A DNA stretch of 64,000 bases from Schlegelella_A sp038225015 (GCA_038225015.1 JBBRFB010000001.1:3828-67827), one strand, 5' to 3'. Positions 25,296 through 34,527 are shown, numbered from the stretch's first letter. Numbers and translations: made by a program. Notes: generated by a model from the sequence alone, not told the origin.

Positions 25296-26618
25296 ATGCG
25301 AGTCACCATCATCGGCACCGGGTACGTCGGCCTCGTTACGGGCGCATGCCTGGCCGACCTCGGCAACGACGTGCTCTGTCTCGACGTGGATGAGCAAAAG
25401 ATCGCCTCGCTGCGTGACGGCAAGGTCCTGATCCACGAGCCGGGGCTGACCGAGATGGTGCAGCGCAACGCGACTGCCGCGCGGCTGCGCTTCACGACCG
25501 ACCCGCGCAAGTCCGCATTGCACGGCAAGGTGCAGTTCATCGCCGTCGGGACACCGCCGGAGGAGGACGGGTCGGCCGACCTGCGGTACGTGCTCGGCGC
25601 GGCCCGCCAGATCGGTCGCCACATGGACGGCTGGCGCGTCGTGGTCGACAAGAGCACGGTACCCGTAGGCACCGCGGGCAAAGTCCGTGATGCGATCGGA
25701 CGCGAGCTGCGCGAGCGTGGCGTCGAGTACCGTTTCAGTGTGGTCTCGAACCCCGAATTCCTGAAGGAAGGCGCGGCGATCGACGACTTCATGCGCCCCG
25801 ATCGCATCGTCGTCGGCAGCGACGACGCGGAGTCGATCGAGGTCATGCGCCAACTCTACGCGCCGTTCGAACGCAACCACGCGAAGCTGATGGTGATGGA
25901 TGTGGCCTCGGCCGAGCTCACCAAGTACGCGGCCAACGCGATGCTGGCCACTCGGATCAGCTTCATGAACGAGATGGCACTGCTCGCCGAAAAACTGGGC
26001 GCCGACATCGACGCCGTGCGACGCGGCATCGGCAGCGACCCGCGCATCGGCAGCCATTTCCTCTATGCCGGATGTGGCTACGGCGGCTCGTGCTTTCCGA
26101 AGGACGTGAAAGCGCTGGCCCGCGCGGCCGCAGAAGTCGGCACGCCGCTGAGCGTTCTCGATGCTGTCGACGCTGCCAACGAGCGACAGAAGCAGGTCCT
26201 GCCGGAGAAGGTCGAGGCCCGCTTCGGCGCAGACCTCTCGGGGCACGTGTTCGCGCTCTGGGGACTCGCGTTCAAGCCCGGCACCGACGATATGCGCGAA
26301 GCGCCGAGCCGGCACATTGCCGCCGAGCTGCTTGAGCGGGGTGCCCGCCTTCGCGCTTACGACCCCGCGGCAACCTCCGAGGCACGGCGCGTCTTCGCTG
26401 GCCAGCCCCGCATCGAGCTCTGCGAGAGCGCACTTGACGCCGTGCGGGGTGCCGACGCGCTTGTCATCGTTACCGAGTGGAAGGAATTTCGCAGCACGGA
26501 TCTGGAGCGCGTCAAGTCGCTGATGCGCCAGGCAGTGGTCTTCGACGGCCGCAACATCTGGAATCCGCGCCAGGCACGCGAGGCGGGTTTCGAATACGCA
26601 GGGATCGGCCGACCGTGA
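25296..26618 (+). CDS. ugd: UDP-glucose 6-dehydrogenase
   Basis: NAD-dependent double oxidation of UDP-glucose to UDP-glucuronate. The 440-residue protein has GTGYVGLVTGACLADLGN, VGTPPEEDGSADLRYV, KSTVPVGTAGKVR, SNPEFLKEGAAIDDFMRPDR, the catalytic cysteine in GCGYGGSCFPKDVKAL and GLAFKPGTDDMREAPS. It resembles Ugd/TuaD rather than the UDP-GlcNAc dehydrogenase WbpA, so UDP-glucuronate is the likelier product. Its stop overlaps the next start (GTGA), tying it to the 3-amino-sugar genes. Confidence 0.92.
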   Translation: MRVTIIGTGYVGLVTGACLADLGNDVLCLDVDEQKIASLRDGKVLIHEPGLTEMVQRNATAARLRFTTDPRKSALHGKVQFIAVGTPPEEDGSADLRYVLGAARQIGRHMDGWRVVVDKSTVPVGTAGKVRDAIGRELRERGVEYRFSVVSNPEFLKEGAAIDDFMRPDRIVVGSDDAESIEVMRQLYAPFERNHAKLMVMDVASAELTKYAANAMLATRISFMNEMALLAEKLGADIDAVRRGIGSDPRIGSHFLYAGCGYGGSCFPKDVKALARAAAEVGTPLSVLDAVDAANERQKQVLPEKVEARFGADLSGHVFALWGLAFKPGTDDMREAPSRHIAAELLERGARLRAYDPAATSEARRVFAGQPRIELCESALDAVRGADALVIVTEWKEFRSTDLERVKSLMRQAVVFDGRNIWNPRQAREAGFEYAGIGRP

Positions 26619-27673
26619 TCGGAATCGCCCTCCTCGGCTGCGGTCGCATTGCCAAGCGGCACGCGGACCTGCTCGGCACCGGGCAGATCCGCGGCGCGCG
26701 CCTCGCCGCGGTCTGCGACGTCCAGGCGGATCGCGCGGCGGCGTTCGGGGATCGTTACGATGTCCCCTGGTTCGATTCGATCCCCTCGTTGCTCGCGGCA
26801 CCGGGAATCGACGCTGTCGCCGTGCTCACACCGAGCGGCATGCACGCCGAGCACGCGATCGCGGTTGCGCGAACGCGGCGCCACGTCATCGTCGAGAAGC
26901 CGATGGCGCTGACGCTCGACGACGCGGCTCGGATGATCGACGCCGCCGACAGCGCCGGCATCAGCCTCTTCGTCGTCAAGCAGAACCGCTTCAACGTTCC
27001 GGTCGTCAAGGCGCGCGAGGCGCTCGACGCCGGTCGCTTCGGACAACTCGTTCTCGGCACGGTGCGGGTGCGCTGGTGCCGCGACCAAGCCTACTACGCA
27101 CAGGACCGGTGGCGTGGCACCTGGGCCCAGGATGGCGGCGTCCTGGCGAACCAGGCGAGTCACCACGTCGACATGCTTGGCTGGTTCATGGGCGAGGTCG
27201 AGTCCGTACACGCGCGTGCTGTCACGGCGCTCGTCGACATCGAGGCCGAGGACACGGCTGTCGCGACCCTTCGTTTTCGAAACGGCGCGCTCGGCATCAT
27301 CGAGGCGACTTCGGCCGCGCGGCCGAGTGACATGGAGGGATCGCTCTCAGTGCTCGGATCAGGTGGGGCGGTGGAGATCGCCGGCTTCGCCGTCAATCGC
27401 ATCCGTACCTGGCAATTCGTCAAGCCGCTGCCGAGCGACGCTGACGTCATCGCCAGCTATTCGGTGAACCCGCCCAATGTGTACGGGTTCGGCCATCAAG
27501 CGTACTACGAGCATGTGGTCGACTGCCTGAACGGAGTGGCGTCGCCCCTCGTTGATGGACACGGCGGCCGGCAAAGCCTGGAACTGGTGATGGCACTCTA
27601 CGAATCGATCGCTTCCGGGCGCGAAGTGACGCTCCCGCTGGTGGTCGAGCACTGCCGACTGGGGCTCCCGTGA
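26615..27673 (+). CDS. Gfo/Idh/MocA sugar oxidoreductase, WbpB/WlbA-like
   Basis: Probable 3-dehydrogenase of a UDP-hexuronate, the first step of a C3 amino group. The 352-residue protein has the Rossmann start ALLGCGRIAKRHADLL, VIVEKPMALTLDDA (the EKP motif), KQNRFNVPVVKAREALDAG and the catalytic-region His in NQASHHVDMLGWF. GTG start overlaps the ugd stop. Followed directly by acetyltransferase and aminotransferase genes in the order B-D-E of the Pseudomonas wbp pathway. Substrate (UDP-GlcA or UDP-GlcNAcA) is inferred only. Confidence 0.8.
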   Translation: MIGIALLGCGRIAKRHADLLGTGQIRGARLAAVCDVQADRAAAFGDRYDVPWFDSIPSLLAAPGIDAVAVLTPSGMHAEHAIAVARTRRHVIVEKPMALTLDDAARMIDAADSAGISLFVVKQNRFNVPVVKAREALDAGRFGQLVLGTVRVRWCRDQAYYAQDRWRGTWAQDGGVLANQASHHVDMLGWFMGEVESVHARAVTALVDIEAEDTAVATLRFRNGALGIIEATSAARPSDMEGSLSVLGSGGAVEIAGFAVNRIRTWQFVKPLPSDADVIASYSVNPPNVYGFGHQAYYEHVVDCLNGVASPLVDGHGGRQSLELVMALYESIASGREVTLPLVVEHCRLGLP

Positions 27674-28179
27674 CTGCTGCGAAGCCGGCGGCTCAGCCGC
27701 AGCCCCTCGCCGGCATCCGGGACGTGGAGTTCGGTGCTCGCGTCCGGATCGTTGGGCCCGTGAATCTTTACGAATGCCGGATCGGCGACGACTGCTTCGT
27801 CGGGCCCTTCACCGAGATTCAGGCAGGCGTATCGATCGGTGATCGAACGCGCATCCAATCCCATGCCTTCGTATGCACGCAGGTGACGATTGGCAGCGAC
27901 TGCTTCGTGGGACACGGTGTGATGTTCACGAACGATCCGTTCACCGTCGGCGGGCCGGCGCATGGTCGAGGCAACCTGCTGCGCCCGACATGCATCGGCG
28001 ATCGCGTTTCGATTGGCTCCAACGCCACGCTACTTCCGATCGCGGTGTGCGACGATGTAGTCATCGGTGCGGGTTCGGTGGTCACGCGCGATATCGTTCG
28101 CGCGGGCATCTATGCCGGCAATCCGGCCCGCTTCCTTCGCTCGGCGGCGGCCAGGCCTCTGGACGAGGGGGGCAAATGA
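27670..28179 (+). CDS. Left-handed beta-helix N-acetyltransferase, WbpD/WlbB-like
   Basis: Probably acetylates the 3-amino group made by the neighbouring aminotransferase. The 169-residue product is almost entirely hexapeptide repeats (IGDDCFVGPF, IGDRTRIQSHAFV, IGSDCFVGHGVMF, IGDRVSIGSNATLLP, VIGAGSVVTRDI) with NDPFTVGGP where WbpD-type enzymes carry a loop, and ends AGNPARFLRS. GTG start overlaps the Gfo/Idh stop and its own stop overlaps the aminotransferase start. Confidence 0.82.
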   Translation: MTAAKPAAQPQPLAGIRDVEFGARVRIVGPVNLYECRIGDDCFVGPFTEIQAGVSIGDRTRIQSHAFVCTQVTIGSDCFVGHGVMFTNDPFTVGGPAHGRGNLLRPTCIGDRVSIGSNATLLPIAVCDDVVIGAGSVVTRDIVRAGIYAGNPARFLRSAAARPLDEGGK

Positions 28180-29291
28180 CGGCGGTGCCCTTCTCCGATC
28201 TGCACGCGCAGTACCTATCGCTGAAGAAGGAGATCGACGCGGCGATCGCCGACGTCATCCGCACGTCGGCCTTCATCCGCGGGCCGCAGGTCGAGAGCTT
28301 CGAGCGCGAGTTCGCGACAGCCGTCGACGCGCGCCACTGCGTCTCATGTGCCAACGGCACCGATTCGCTCTATATCGCGATGCGTGCTCTCGGCGTGCGC
28401 CCGGGCGACGAGGTCATCGTCCCGGCGCACTCGTGGATTTCGACGAGCGAGACCGTCACCCAGGCGGGGGGCGTCGTGGTCTTTTGCGACACCGATTCGG
28501 CGACCTACACCATCGATCCGGACGCGCTCGAGTCGTTGGTGACCGCGCGCACCGTCGGCATCATTCCCGTCCACCTGTACGGCCAGCCCGCCGACATGCC
28601 GGCCGTCATGAAGGTTGCTGTGAAGCACCGGCTCTGGGTGATCGAGGATTGCGCGCAGGCTCACCTTGCGCGCTGCGATGGCCGGTTCGCCGGCTCCTTC
28701 GGCAACGCCGCCTCGTGGTCCTTTTATCCAGGCAAGAATCTCGGCGCGATGGGCGACGCCGGTGCGATCACCACCGACGACGAGGCGCTTGCGCAACATA
28801 TGACGCGTCTCGCGCGCCATGGCGGGCTGGTCAAGGGCGAGCATCGGATCGAGGGCATGAACAGCCGCCTCGACGGGATCCAGGCAGCGGTGCTCCGGGT
28901 GAAGCTCAGGCATCTCGACGCGTGGACTCGCCGCCGCCGGGCAATCGCCGGCCGCTTCATCGGTGCCATGAGCGGCCGACCTGGCCTGCGCGTGCCGAAT
29001 GTCTTGCCGACGCGCGAGCACGTCTTCCACCTGTTCGTCGTCGAGCACCCCGAACGCGACGCGCTGGCGGCATACCTTCGGCGTTCAGGCATCGAGTCGG
29101 CGGTGAACTATCCGGTAGCGCTGCCGTTCCTTCCCGCATACGAGCGCTTCGCTCACGCCCCTGCCGAGTTTCCGAATGCCTTTGCCGCGCAGTCGCGCAT
29201 CCTGTCGCTACCGATCTTCGCCGAGCTGAGCGAGGCGCAGATCCATTCCGTCATTCATTCGGTCACCGCCTTCGCGGCTGGCGAGCGTTGA
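28176..29291 (+). CDS. DegT/DnrJ/EryC1 aminotransferase, WbpE/WlbC-like
   Basis: PLP-dependent sugar aminotransferase expected to install an amino group at C3. The 371-residue protein has FSDLHAQYLSLKKEID at the N-terminus, CANGTDSLYIAMRALG, PAHSWISTSETV, VIEDCAQAH and the PLP lysine in SWSFYPGKNLGAMGDAGA, then GMNSRLDGIQAAVLRVKL. It is the last gene of the plus-strand unit and converges on capD across 29 bp. Confidence 0.87.
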   Translation: MTAVPFSDLHAQYLSLKKEIDAAIADVIRTSAFIRGPQVESFEREFATAVDARHCVSCANGTDSLYIAMRALGVRPGDEVIVPAHSWISTSETVTQAGGVVVFCDTDSATYTIDPDALESLVTARTVGIIPVHLYGQPADMPAVMKVAVKHRLWVIEDCAQAHLARCDGRFAGSFGNAASWSFYPGKNLGAMGDAGAITTDDEALAQHMTRLARHGGLVKGEHRIEGMNSRLDGIQAAVLRVKLRHLDAWTRRRRAIAGRFIGAMSGRPGLRVPNVLPTREHVFHLFVVEHPERDALAAYLRRSGIESAVNYPVALPFLPAYERFAHAPAEFPNAFAAQSRILSLPIFAELSEAQIHSVIHSVTAFAAGER

Positions 29292-29322
29292 TCGGCGGCG
29301 ATACCGAAGTCGCCGAGAGATC
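29289..29322. terminator. Possible bidirectional hairpin between convergent operons
   Basis: TCGGCG (29292-29297) and CGCCGA (29311-29316) can pair across a 13-base loop, flanked by TGATC and GATCA. It fills the gap between the convergent aminotransferase and capD genes. There is no U tract on either side, so termination here is uncertain. Confidence 0.3.
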
Positions 29323-31288
29323 AGGGAACGCGGGCTGGATCGGCTTGGCGCGCACCCTCGCCGGCCAAGACGACGGCTTTCGCCTCGTGCGCCGTTCGCA
29401 GTGGCGTCGCCGACGATGTCGCTACGCCGTCCTCCTCCTCGCGCGGCCGGTATTCCGGAACGAGCTCGCGCAGAATCGCCATAGCCTCATCGTGGCGTCG
29501 GCCGAGTCCGGCCTCGCGAAGCCTCTCCAGCGAGGCCGAGAGTGGTTCCCAGCGCAAGAAGGTTTCAGCAGCGCGCCAGATCCGCGGATGGTCACTCGGC
29601 GACACATCATCGCCGAGAAGAAGCTCCTCGAAGAGCTTCTCGCCCGGCCGCAGGCCGACGATCTCGATCTCGATGTCGCCCTCCTGGCCATCGGCGCGTT
29701 CGGTCAGGCCCGAGAGATGAATCATCTTGCGTGCCAGGTCGATGATCCGGATGGGCTCGCCCATGTCGAGCACGAAGACCTCGCCGCCATCGGCCATCGC
29801 GCCCGCCTGGATGACGAGCTGGGCCGCCTCCGGAATCAGCATGAAGAAACGGGTGATGTCACGGTGGGTCAGGGTCAGCGGGCCGCCACTGCGGATCTGC
29901 TGACGAAAGAGCGGCACGACAGAGCCGGAAGAGCCGAGCACGTTGCCGAAGCGCACGATCGAGAAGCGCGTCGTCGTCGTCGCGGCAAGGGCCTGAAAGA
30001 TCTGCTCGGCGATCCGCTTGGTTGCACCCATCACGTTGGTCGGTCGGACCGCCTTGTCGGTTGAGACGAGGATGCAAGCCTGCACCCCAGCCGCGGCAGC
30101 GGCTCGGGCCACCGCCAGGCTGCCGAACACGTTGTTTGTGATCCCCTGAAGGACATTGAATTCGACCAGAGGCACATGCTTGTAAGCGGCGGCGTGATAC
30201 ACCGTGTCGATCGCGTGATGGGCGAGGAGCATCGACAGCAAGTCGCCGTCGACGACCGAGCCCAGCACCGAGACGATCGACAGCACGGGGAAGTTTTGCC
30301 GCAACTCGCGGTCGATCTCGTAGAGCGCGAACTCCGAGTGATCCACGAGGACCAGCACGCGTGGCTGCTGTGAGGCGACCTGTCGGCATAGCTCAGTGCC
30401 GATCGACCCGCCAGCGCCGGTGACGAGAACGCCGCGGTCGAGGATGTTGCGGGTGAAGAGATCCGCGCGCGGTGGCACTGGCTCGCGACCGAGCAGATCC
30501 GTCAGCTCGACATCGCGCAGTGCCGACAAGGTGACCTTGCCACCGACGAGCTCGCGAATGCCTGGCAGTACCCGTGTCGGGATCGAGAGCGCTTCGAGTC
30601 GATCGAGAATCTCCTGGCGACGCCGAGCGCTCACCGTCGGCAACGCGACGACGAGCATGTCGATCCGTTCCGTGCGCGCGCTCGTCTCCAGATCCTCGAC
30701 CGAATGGACGCGCAACCCTGCGACGAGCTTGCCCTGAAGGGCCGGATCGTCGTCGACGAAAAAGAGCGGCACGTAGGCGCGACTTTGCAGCATCGACTGC
30801 GCGAGATGGGCCCCGGCCAGGCCGGCACCGTAGATCACGGTCAGGTCGGGACGCATGCCGCTTCGCGACGCCGCCCGCCGACGTAGCACCGTGCGCGCGA
30901 AGAAGCGCGTGATGGCGACGTACGAGAAGGCCAATGAGCCGAAGATCCAGAGCGCGGCAAGACGGAAATCAAGCGAGAGCAGCACGGCCGTGGCGTGCGC
31001 CAGGACGACAACGACGAGCAACCCGGTCGCAGCGCGCATGATGATGCGCGAATCGAGATAGCGCACGACGGAGAGATAGAGGCCGGATTGGCCGAGGGCG
31101 GCAACGCAAGCTACCGCTGTGAAGCCGCCGAACAGGACATCGGTGCTGGCAGGCGGCGAGACGGCACCGTTGCGCAGGCAGATCGCCATGTAGAAAAGCC
31201 CCGGGAGGCAGATCGCGTCGAGCGCGACCATGAGAGCGATCTTCTGGCTTCGCGTCAGCGAAGCGAGCCGCGGCAGGAGCGGCGACAT
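29321..31288 (-). CDS. Membrane-bound nucleotide-sugar 4,6-dehydratase, CapD/WbpM/PglF family
   Basis: Long-form UDP-GlcNAc 4,6-dehydratase. The 655-residue protein has four hydrophobic segments in the first 130 residues, a first Rossmann domain (VIYGAGLAGA, about 152-161), the linker ending ELTDLLGREPVPP, then the catalytic SDR domain with VTGAGGSIGTEL (289-300), HAAAYKHVPLVE, STDKAVRPTNVMGATKR (the S/T-M-K active site of this family) and LRPGEKLFEELL. Last gene of the 34-kb minus-strand unit; ATG overlaps the upstream stop by one base. As the only intact dehydratase it is the probable first step of the nonulosonate route. Confidence 0.9.
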   Translation of the reverse strand: MSPLLPRLASLTRSQKIALMVALDAICLPGLFYMAICLRNGAVSPPASTDVLFGGFTAVACVAALGQSGLYLSVVRYLDSRIIMRAATGLLVVVVLAHATAVLLSLDFRLAALWIFGSLAFSYVAITRFFARTVLRRRAASRSGMRPDLTVIYGAGLAGAHLAQSMLQSRAYVPLFFVDDDPALQGKLVAGLRVHSVEDLETSARTERIDMLVVALPTVSARRRQEILDRLEALSIPTRVLPGIRELVGGKVTLSALRDVELTDLLGREPVPPRADLFTRNILDRGVLVTGAGGSIGTELCRQVASQQPRVLVLVDHSEFALYEIDRELRQNFPVLSIVSVLGSVVDGDLLSMLLAHHAIDTVYHAAAYKHVPLVEFNVLQGITNNVFGSLAVARAAAAAGVQACILVSTDKAVRPTNVMGATKRIAEQIFQALAATTTTRFSIVRFGNVLGSSGSVVPLFRQQIRSGGPLTLTHRDITRFFMLIPEAAQLVIQAGAMADGGEVFVLDMGEPIRIIDLARKMIHLSGLTERADGQEGDIEIEIVGLRPGEKLFEELLLGDDVSPSDHPRIWRAAETFLRWEPLSASLERLREAGLGRRHDEAMAILRELVPEYRPREEEDGVATSSATPLRTAHEAKAVVLAGEGARQADPARVP

Positions 31289-32766
31289 CAACCGGCCGCG
31301 CCCAGGATGGCCCCGACCTCTTCGATCACTCGATCCTGCTGCTCGTCGGTGAGGTTCGAGCCCGACGGCAGGCAGATTCCGTTCTCGAAGAGTTCCTGAG
31401 ATACCGAATGCGACGGGTGTCTGAAGTAGCGACAGGTGGCAAATACCGGCTGCAGCTGCAGCGGCTTCCACACCGGGCGTGCCTCGATCCGCTGCGCGGC
31501 CAGCCGCCGGATGAGCTCGCCGGCAGCCACCCCGCGGCGACCGGGTGACAAGGTAGCCGTGCTCAGCCACCGGTTGGAATGGCTCCAGTCCGGCTCGGGC
31601 ATGAACTCGATGCCGTCGCAGGAGCCCAACTCGGCTCGGTAGCGCTCGAAGATCCTGCGCCGCGACGCGACCCGATCGGAGAGCACGGTGAGCTGGCCAC
31701 GTCCAACGCCGGCCAGGATGTTGCTCATGCGGTAGTTGTAGCCGATCACCGCATGCTCGTAGTGGATCGCCGGCTCCCGCGCCTGGGTCGCAAGGAATCG
31801 CGCCCGCGCGACCAGAGCGGCGTCGTCCGAGACGAGCATGCCGCCTCCCGACGTCGTGATGATCTTGTTGCCGTTGAAGGAAAAGATGCCGATTCGCCCG
31901 AAGCTGCCGCTCGGCTTGCCCTTGTAACGCGCGCCAAGCGACTCGGCCGCATCTTCAACTATCGGCACCTCGTAGCGTCGGCAAAGCGCCGCCAGCGGGT
32001 CGATGTCGGCGCTTTGCCCATAGAGGTTGACCACGATCACGGCCTTGGGCATCTTCCGGTTGCGATGCGCGTCGGCGAACGCTGCCTCGAGCGCCGCCGC
32101 CGACATGTTCCAGCTGTCGGGCTCGGAGTCGATGAAGACCGGTTCCGCGCCCTGATAGACGATCGGGTTGGCGCTGGCAGCGAAGGTCAGCGCCGAGCAG
32201 AAGACGACGTCGCCGCGTGTGACCCCGAGCAACAGGAGTGCCAGGTGAATTGCCGCCGTGCCCGAGCTCAGGGCCGCGGCGTGGCCGACGCCAACCATCT
32301 CGGCCAGTTCGCGCTCGAAGGCGTCGACATTCGGGCCAAGGGGAGCAATCCAGTTGGTGCGAAACGCCTCCTCGACGAACTCGCGCTCGCGTGTCCCGAG
32401 ATGCGGTGTCGAAAGCAGGATCTGCTCGTCGACTTCCTTGCGATCGATCAGTCGCACGACATGTCCGGCGCTGTCGAGTACCGGCAGGTGGTTGATCGCG
32501 TGCTCGTTCATGAGCTCGAGGGCGCCCTGGCGGGTGTAACCGACCCGGAGGACGACTGAGTCGATGGTCGGCAGCGTCTCGATCGTGCCGTCGAGGTCCG
32601 TGCCGTCGAGGAGCAGACGCCGAATGTCGCCGTCGGTGACCGTGCGCTCGAACAGGCCTGCGGCGTCAACGAGCAGCAGGACGCCCGTGCCGGCATCCTC
32701 CAGCCGCTTCAGGGCCTCCCGGACGGTCGCTCCGCGGGTCACGCACGCATCGCGGATCTCGATCAA
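31288..32766 (-). CDS. CBS-domain/PglE-like sugar aminotransferase fusion
   Basis: Residues 1-115 form a CBS-domain pair (TRGATVREALKRLEDAG, VTDGDIRRLLLDG, ALELMNEHAINHLPVLDSAG); residues about 118-492 are a DegT/PglE-type aminotransferase with SSGTAAIHLALLLLG, VNLYGQSADIDPL, EDAAESLGARYKGK and the PLP lysine Lys301 in SFNGNKIITTSGGGM. It should aminate the UDP-4-keto-6-deoxy-GlcNAc made by CapD. The start is a TTG at 32766, overlapping the upstream stop (TTGA) and preceded by GGAGG. PglE/LegC enzymes normally lack CBS domains; here they may sense an adenine nucleotide. Confidence 0.82.
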   Translation of the reverse strand: MIEIRDACVTRGATVREALKRLEDAGTGVLLLVDAAGLFERTVTDGDIRRLLLDGTDLDGTIETLPTIDSVVLRVGYTRQGALELMNEHAINHLPVLDSAGHVVRLIDRKEVDEQILLSTPHLGTREREFVEEAFRTNWIAPLGPNVDAFERELAEMVGVGHAAALSSGTAAIHLALLLLGVTRGDVVFCSALTFAASANPIVYQGAEPVFIDSEPDSWNMSAAALEAAFADAHRNRKMPKAVIVVNLYGQSADIDPLAALCRRYEVPIVEDAAESLGARYKGKPSGSFGRIGIFSFNGNKIITTSGGGMLVSDDAALVARARFLATQAREPAIHYEHAVIGYNYRMSNILAGVGRGQLTVLSDRVASRRRIFERYRAELGSCDGIEFMPEPDWSHSNRWLSTATLSPGRRGVAAGELIRRLAAQRIEARPVWKPLQLQPVFATCRYFRHPSHSVSQELFENGICLPSGSNLTDEQQDRVIEEVGAILGAAG

Positions 32767-33395
32767 CTCGACTTTCCTCCCAGCCGGCGCGCCGGCACGC
32801 CGGCAACCACGGCGCCGGGCACGACGTCGCCGTCGACGACAGCGCCTGCGCCGATCACGGCCCCGTCGCCGATTTTGACTCCCGGCAGGACATTCGCACC
32901 AGCACCGACCAGAACACCCCTTCCCAGCACGACGGCGCCGGCCAGCGTCGCGTTCGGTGCAACGTGCGAGAACGCGCCGACGACGCAGTCGTGGTCGACG
33001 ACCGCGCCGTGGTTGACGATGCTCCCGCCGCCGACGCTGGCGCCGGGAGCGACGACGGCTTGAGCGGCGACGAAGCATCCCGGCCCGAGCTCGCTCGAGG
33101 GCGCGACAACCGCCGCGGGATGCACGATCGTCACCGCCCGGCCGCCACGTCCGAGCAGCTGCGCGGTGGTTTCGGCGCGTACCGCGTTGCGTCCGATGGC
33201 CACGTGAAAGTGAAAATCGATCGAGGTACACAGGTCGGCGACGGGGCCGACTCGGCGGCCGAAGATCGAGCCACCGTGCAGGGCCGGGTCGTCGTCGGCG
33301 AAGGCTGCCGTGACACTTTCGTCGCCAGCGATGAGCGCGTCCATCACGACGCGTCCGTGGCCCCCCGCGCCGACGATGACGATCTCAGTACGCAT
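32763..33395 (-). CDS. neuD: NeuD/PglD-family sugar O/N-acyltransferase
   Basis: The 210-residue protein has the PglD-like N-terminal domain (EIVIVGAGGHGRVVMDAL, FADDDPALHG) and C-terminal hexapeptide repeats with the catalytic-type His pair in NHGAVVDHDCVVGAFSHV, ending AVVAGVPARRLG. Between CapD/aminotransferase and NeuC-like genes it most likely acetylates UDP-4-amino-4,6-dideoxy-GlcNAc to UDP-diNAc-bacillosamine (LegH/PglD role), although sialate O-acetyltransferases belong to the same family. It overlaps neuC by 11 bp. Confidence 0.83.
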   Translation of the reverse strand: MRTEIVIVGAGGHGRVVMDALIAGDESVTAAFADDDPALHGGSIFGRRVGPVADLCTSIDFHFHVAIGRNAVRAETTAQLLGRGGRAVTIVHPAAVVAPSSELGPGCFVAAQAVVAPGASVGGGSIVNHGAVVDHDCVVGAFSHVAPNATLAGAVVLGRGVLVGAGANVLPGVKIGDGAVIGAGAVVDGDVVPGAVVAGVPARRLGGKSS

Positions 33396-34527
33396 TGGAC
33401 TTGTTCAATAGCGTCGCCGAGAGCTCCGACTCGGCGAGCACCTCGACGATGCGACGGCCGGCGCGACCGTCGCCGTAGCGGTTGCCGGCGGGCAGGCGCC
33501 CTGCCGCCAGCGCAGCGCGGATCGCGCTGCGCAACGCGCCGGCTTCGGCCTCGATGTCGGTGACGTTGGCGTTGCGCTCGCGCAGGTTCTGCCGTGAGCC
33601 GACGTTGACGACAGGCGTGCCGAACGTGGCAGCTTCGATGATGCCGCTGCTCGAGTTGCCGATCATGACGTCGCAGCAGGCCATCCAGGAGACAAACGTC
33701 GGCCGCGGCAGGTGCGCCTCGACGACGAAGGACTCGGCGTCGGCGGCCCGTGCCAGCACGTCGCGAACGCCTTCGTTGCCGGCGTCGGAATTCGGCATCA
33801 GCGCAATCGTCGCGACGTTCTCGGCCGCCAGCGCATCGACGATCGCCTGGGCTTGGGCGGCGGCCCGGCTGGCCTCGGCCAGGACGGGGTGGAAGACGAG
33901 GAGCGCCAGCGGGCGGTCGACGGGCAGACCGGCGGCGCGGCAGAGGTCAACGCGGTTGGTCGTCGCCAAGCCGACCAGGTCGTCGAGGCCGGGTGCGCCG
34001 ACGAGGTAGATGTGCTCGGGCCGTTCGCCCATGCGGACAAGCCGGTTCCTCGCTTCGTCGGTAGCGACGAGGTGAAGGTGAGACAGCTTGGTGATCGCAT
34101 GCCGTACCGGCTCGTCCACGGTACCCGAGCGCTCGCCGCCGTGAATGTGCGCCACGGGAACGTTCAGGTGGATCGCAGCGAGGGCGCCGGCGAGCATCTC
34201 GCCGCGATCGCCGAGCACGACGACCAGGTCGGGGCGCTCCCGCTGCAGCGCATCGACGAATCCGATCAGCATGCGGCCAATGTTGCGCGCCATCGCCGCG
34301 CCTCCGGTGTCGTCGAGGTCGACGTCGACGTGCGCCGCGATCGACAGGCCCGCCGCAACGATCTCGTCGACCGTGCGCCCGTGCCTTGAAGACAGATGCA
34401 TCCCGGTGACGAGCAGCGTCAGGCGCACTCGCTCGTCGTCGGCGAGCGCGCGCAGCGTCGACGCCATGAGGCCAAAGTCGGCACGGGTCCCGGTGACGTA
34501 GCAGATGCGCCGCGGCTCGCCGCTCAT
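33385..34527 (-). CDS. neuC: Hydrolysing UDP-sugar 2-epimerase, NeuC/LegG family
   Basis: Hydrolysing 2-epimerase that releases a free ManNAc-type sugar from the UDP-sugar. The 380-residue protein has CYVTGTRADFGLMASTL, VVLGDRGEMLAGALAAIHLNVPVAHIHGGE (given as family pattern), GTVDEPVRHAITKLSHLH, MIGNSSSGIIEAATFGTPVVNVG and NRYGDGRAG. ATG at 34527 overlaps the neuB stop (ATGA). In this context the substrate is probably UDP-diNAc-bacillosamine, as for LegG, rather than UDP-GlcNAc. Confidence 0.88.
   Translation of the reverse strand: MSGEPRRICYVTGTRADFGLMASTLRALADDERVRLTLLVTGMHLSSRHGRTVDEIVAAGLSIAAHVDVDLDDTGGAAMARNIGRMLIGFVDALQRERPDLVVVLGDRGEMLAGALAAIHLNVPVAHIHGGERSGTVDEPVRHAITKLSHLHLVATDEARNRLVRMGERPEHIYLVGAPGLDDLVGLATTNRVDLCRAAGLPVDRPLALLVFHPVLAEASRAAAQAQAIVDALAAENVATIALMPNSDAGNEGVRDVLARAADAESFVVEAHLPRPTFVSWMACCDVMIGNSSSGIIEAATFGTPVVNVGSRQNLRERNANVTDIEAEAGALRSAIRAALAAGRLPAGNRYGDGRAGRRIVEVLAESELSATLLNKSNAY

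Noticed and set aside
28067..30064. 665-codon plus-strand frame across the convergent junction
   Set aside because: Out of frame with the DegT gene and antisense to capD; Arg-rich shadow sequence.
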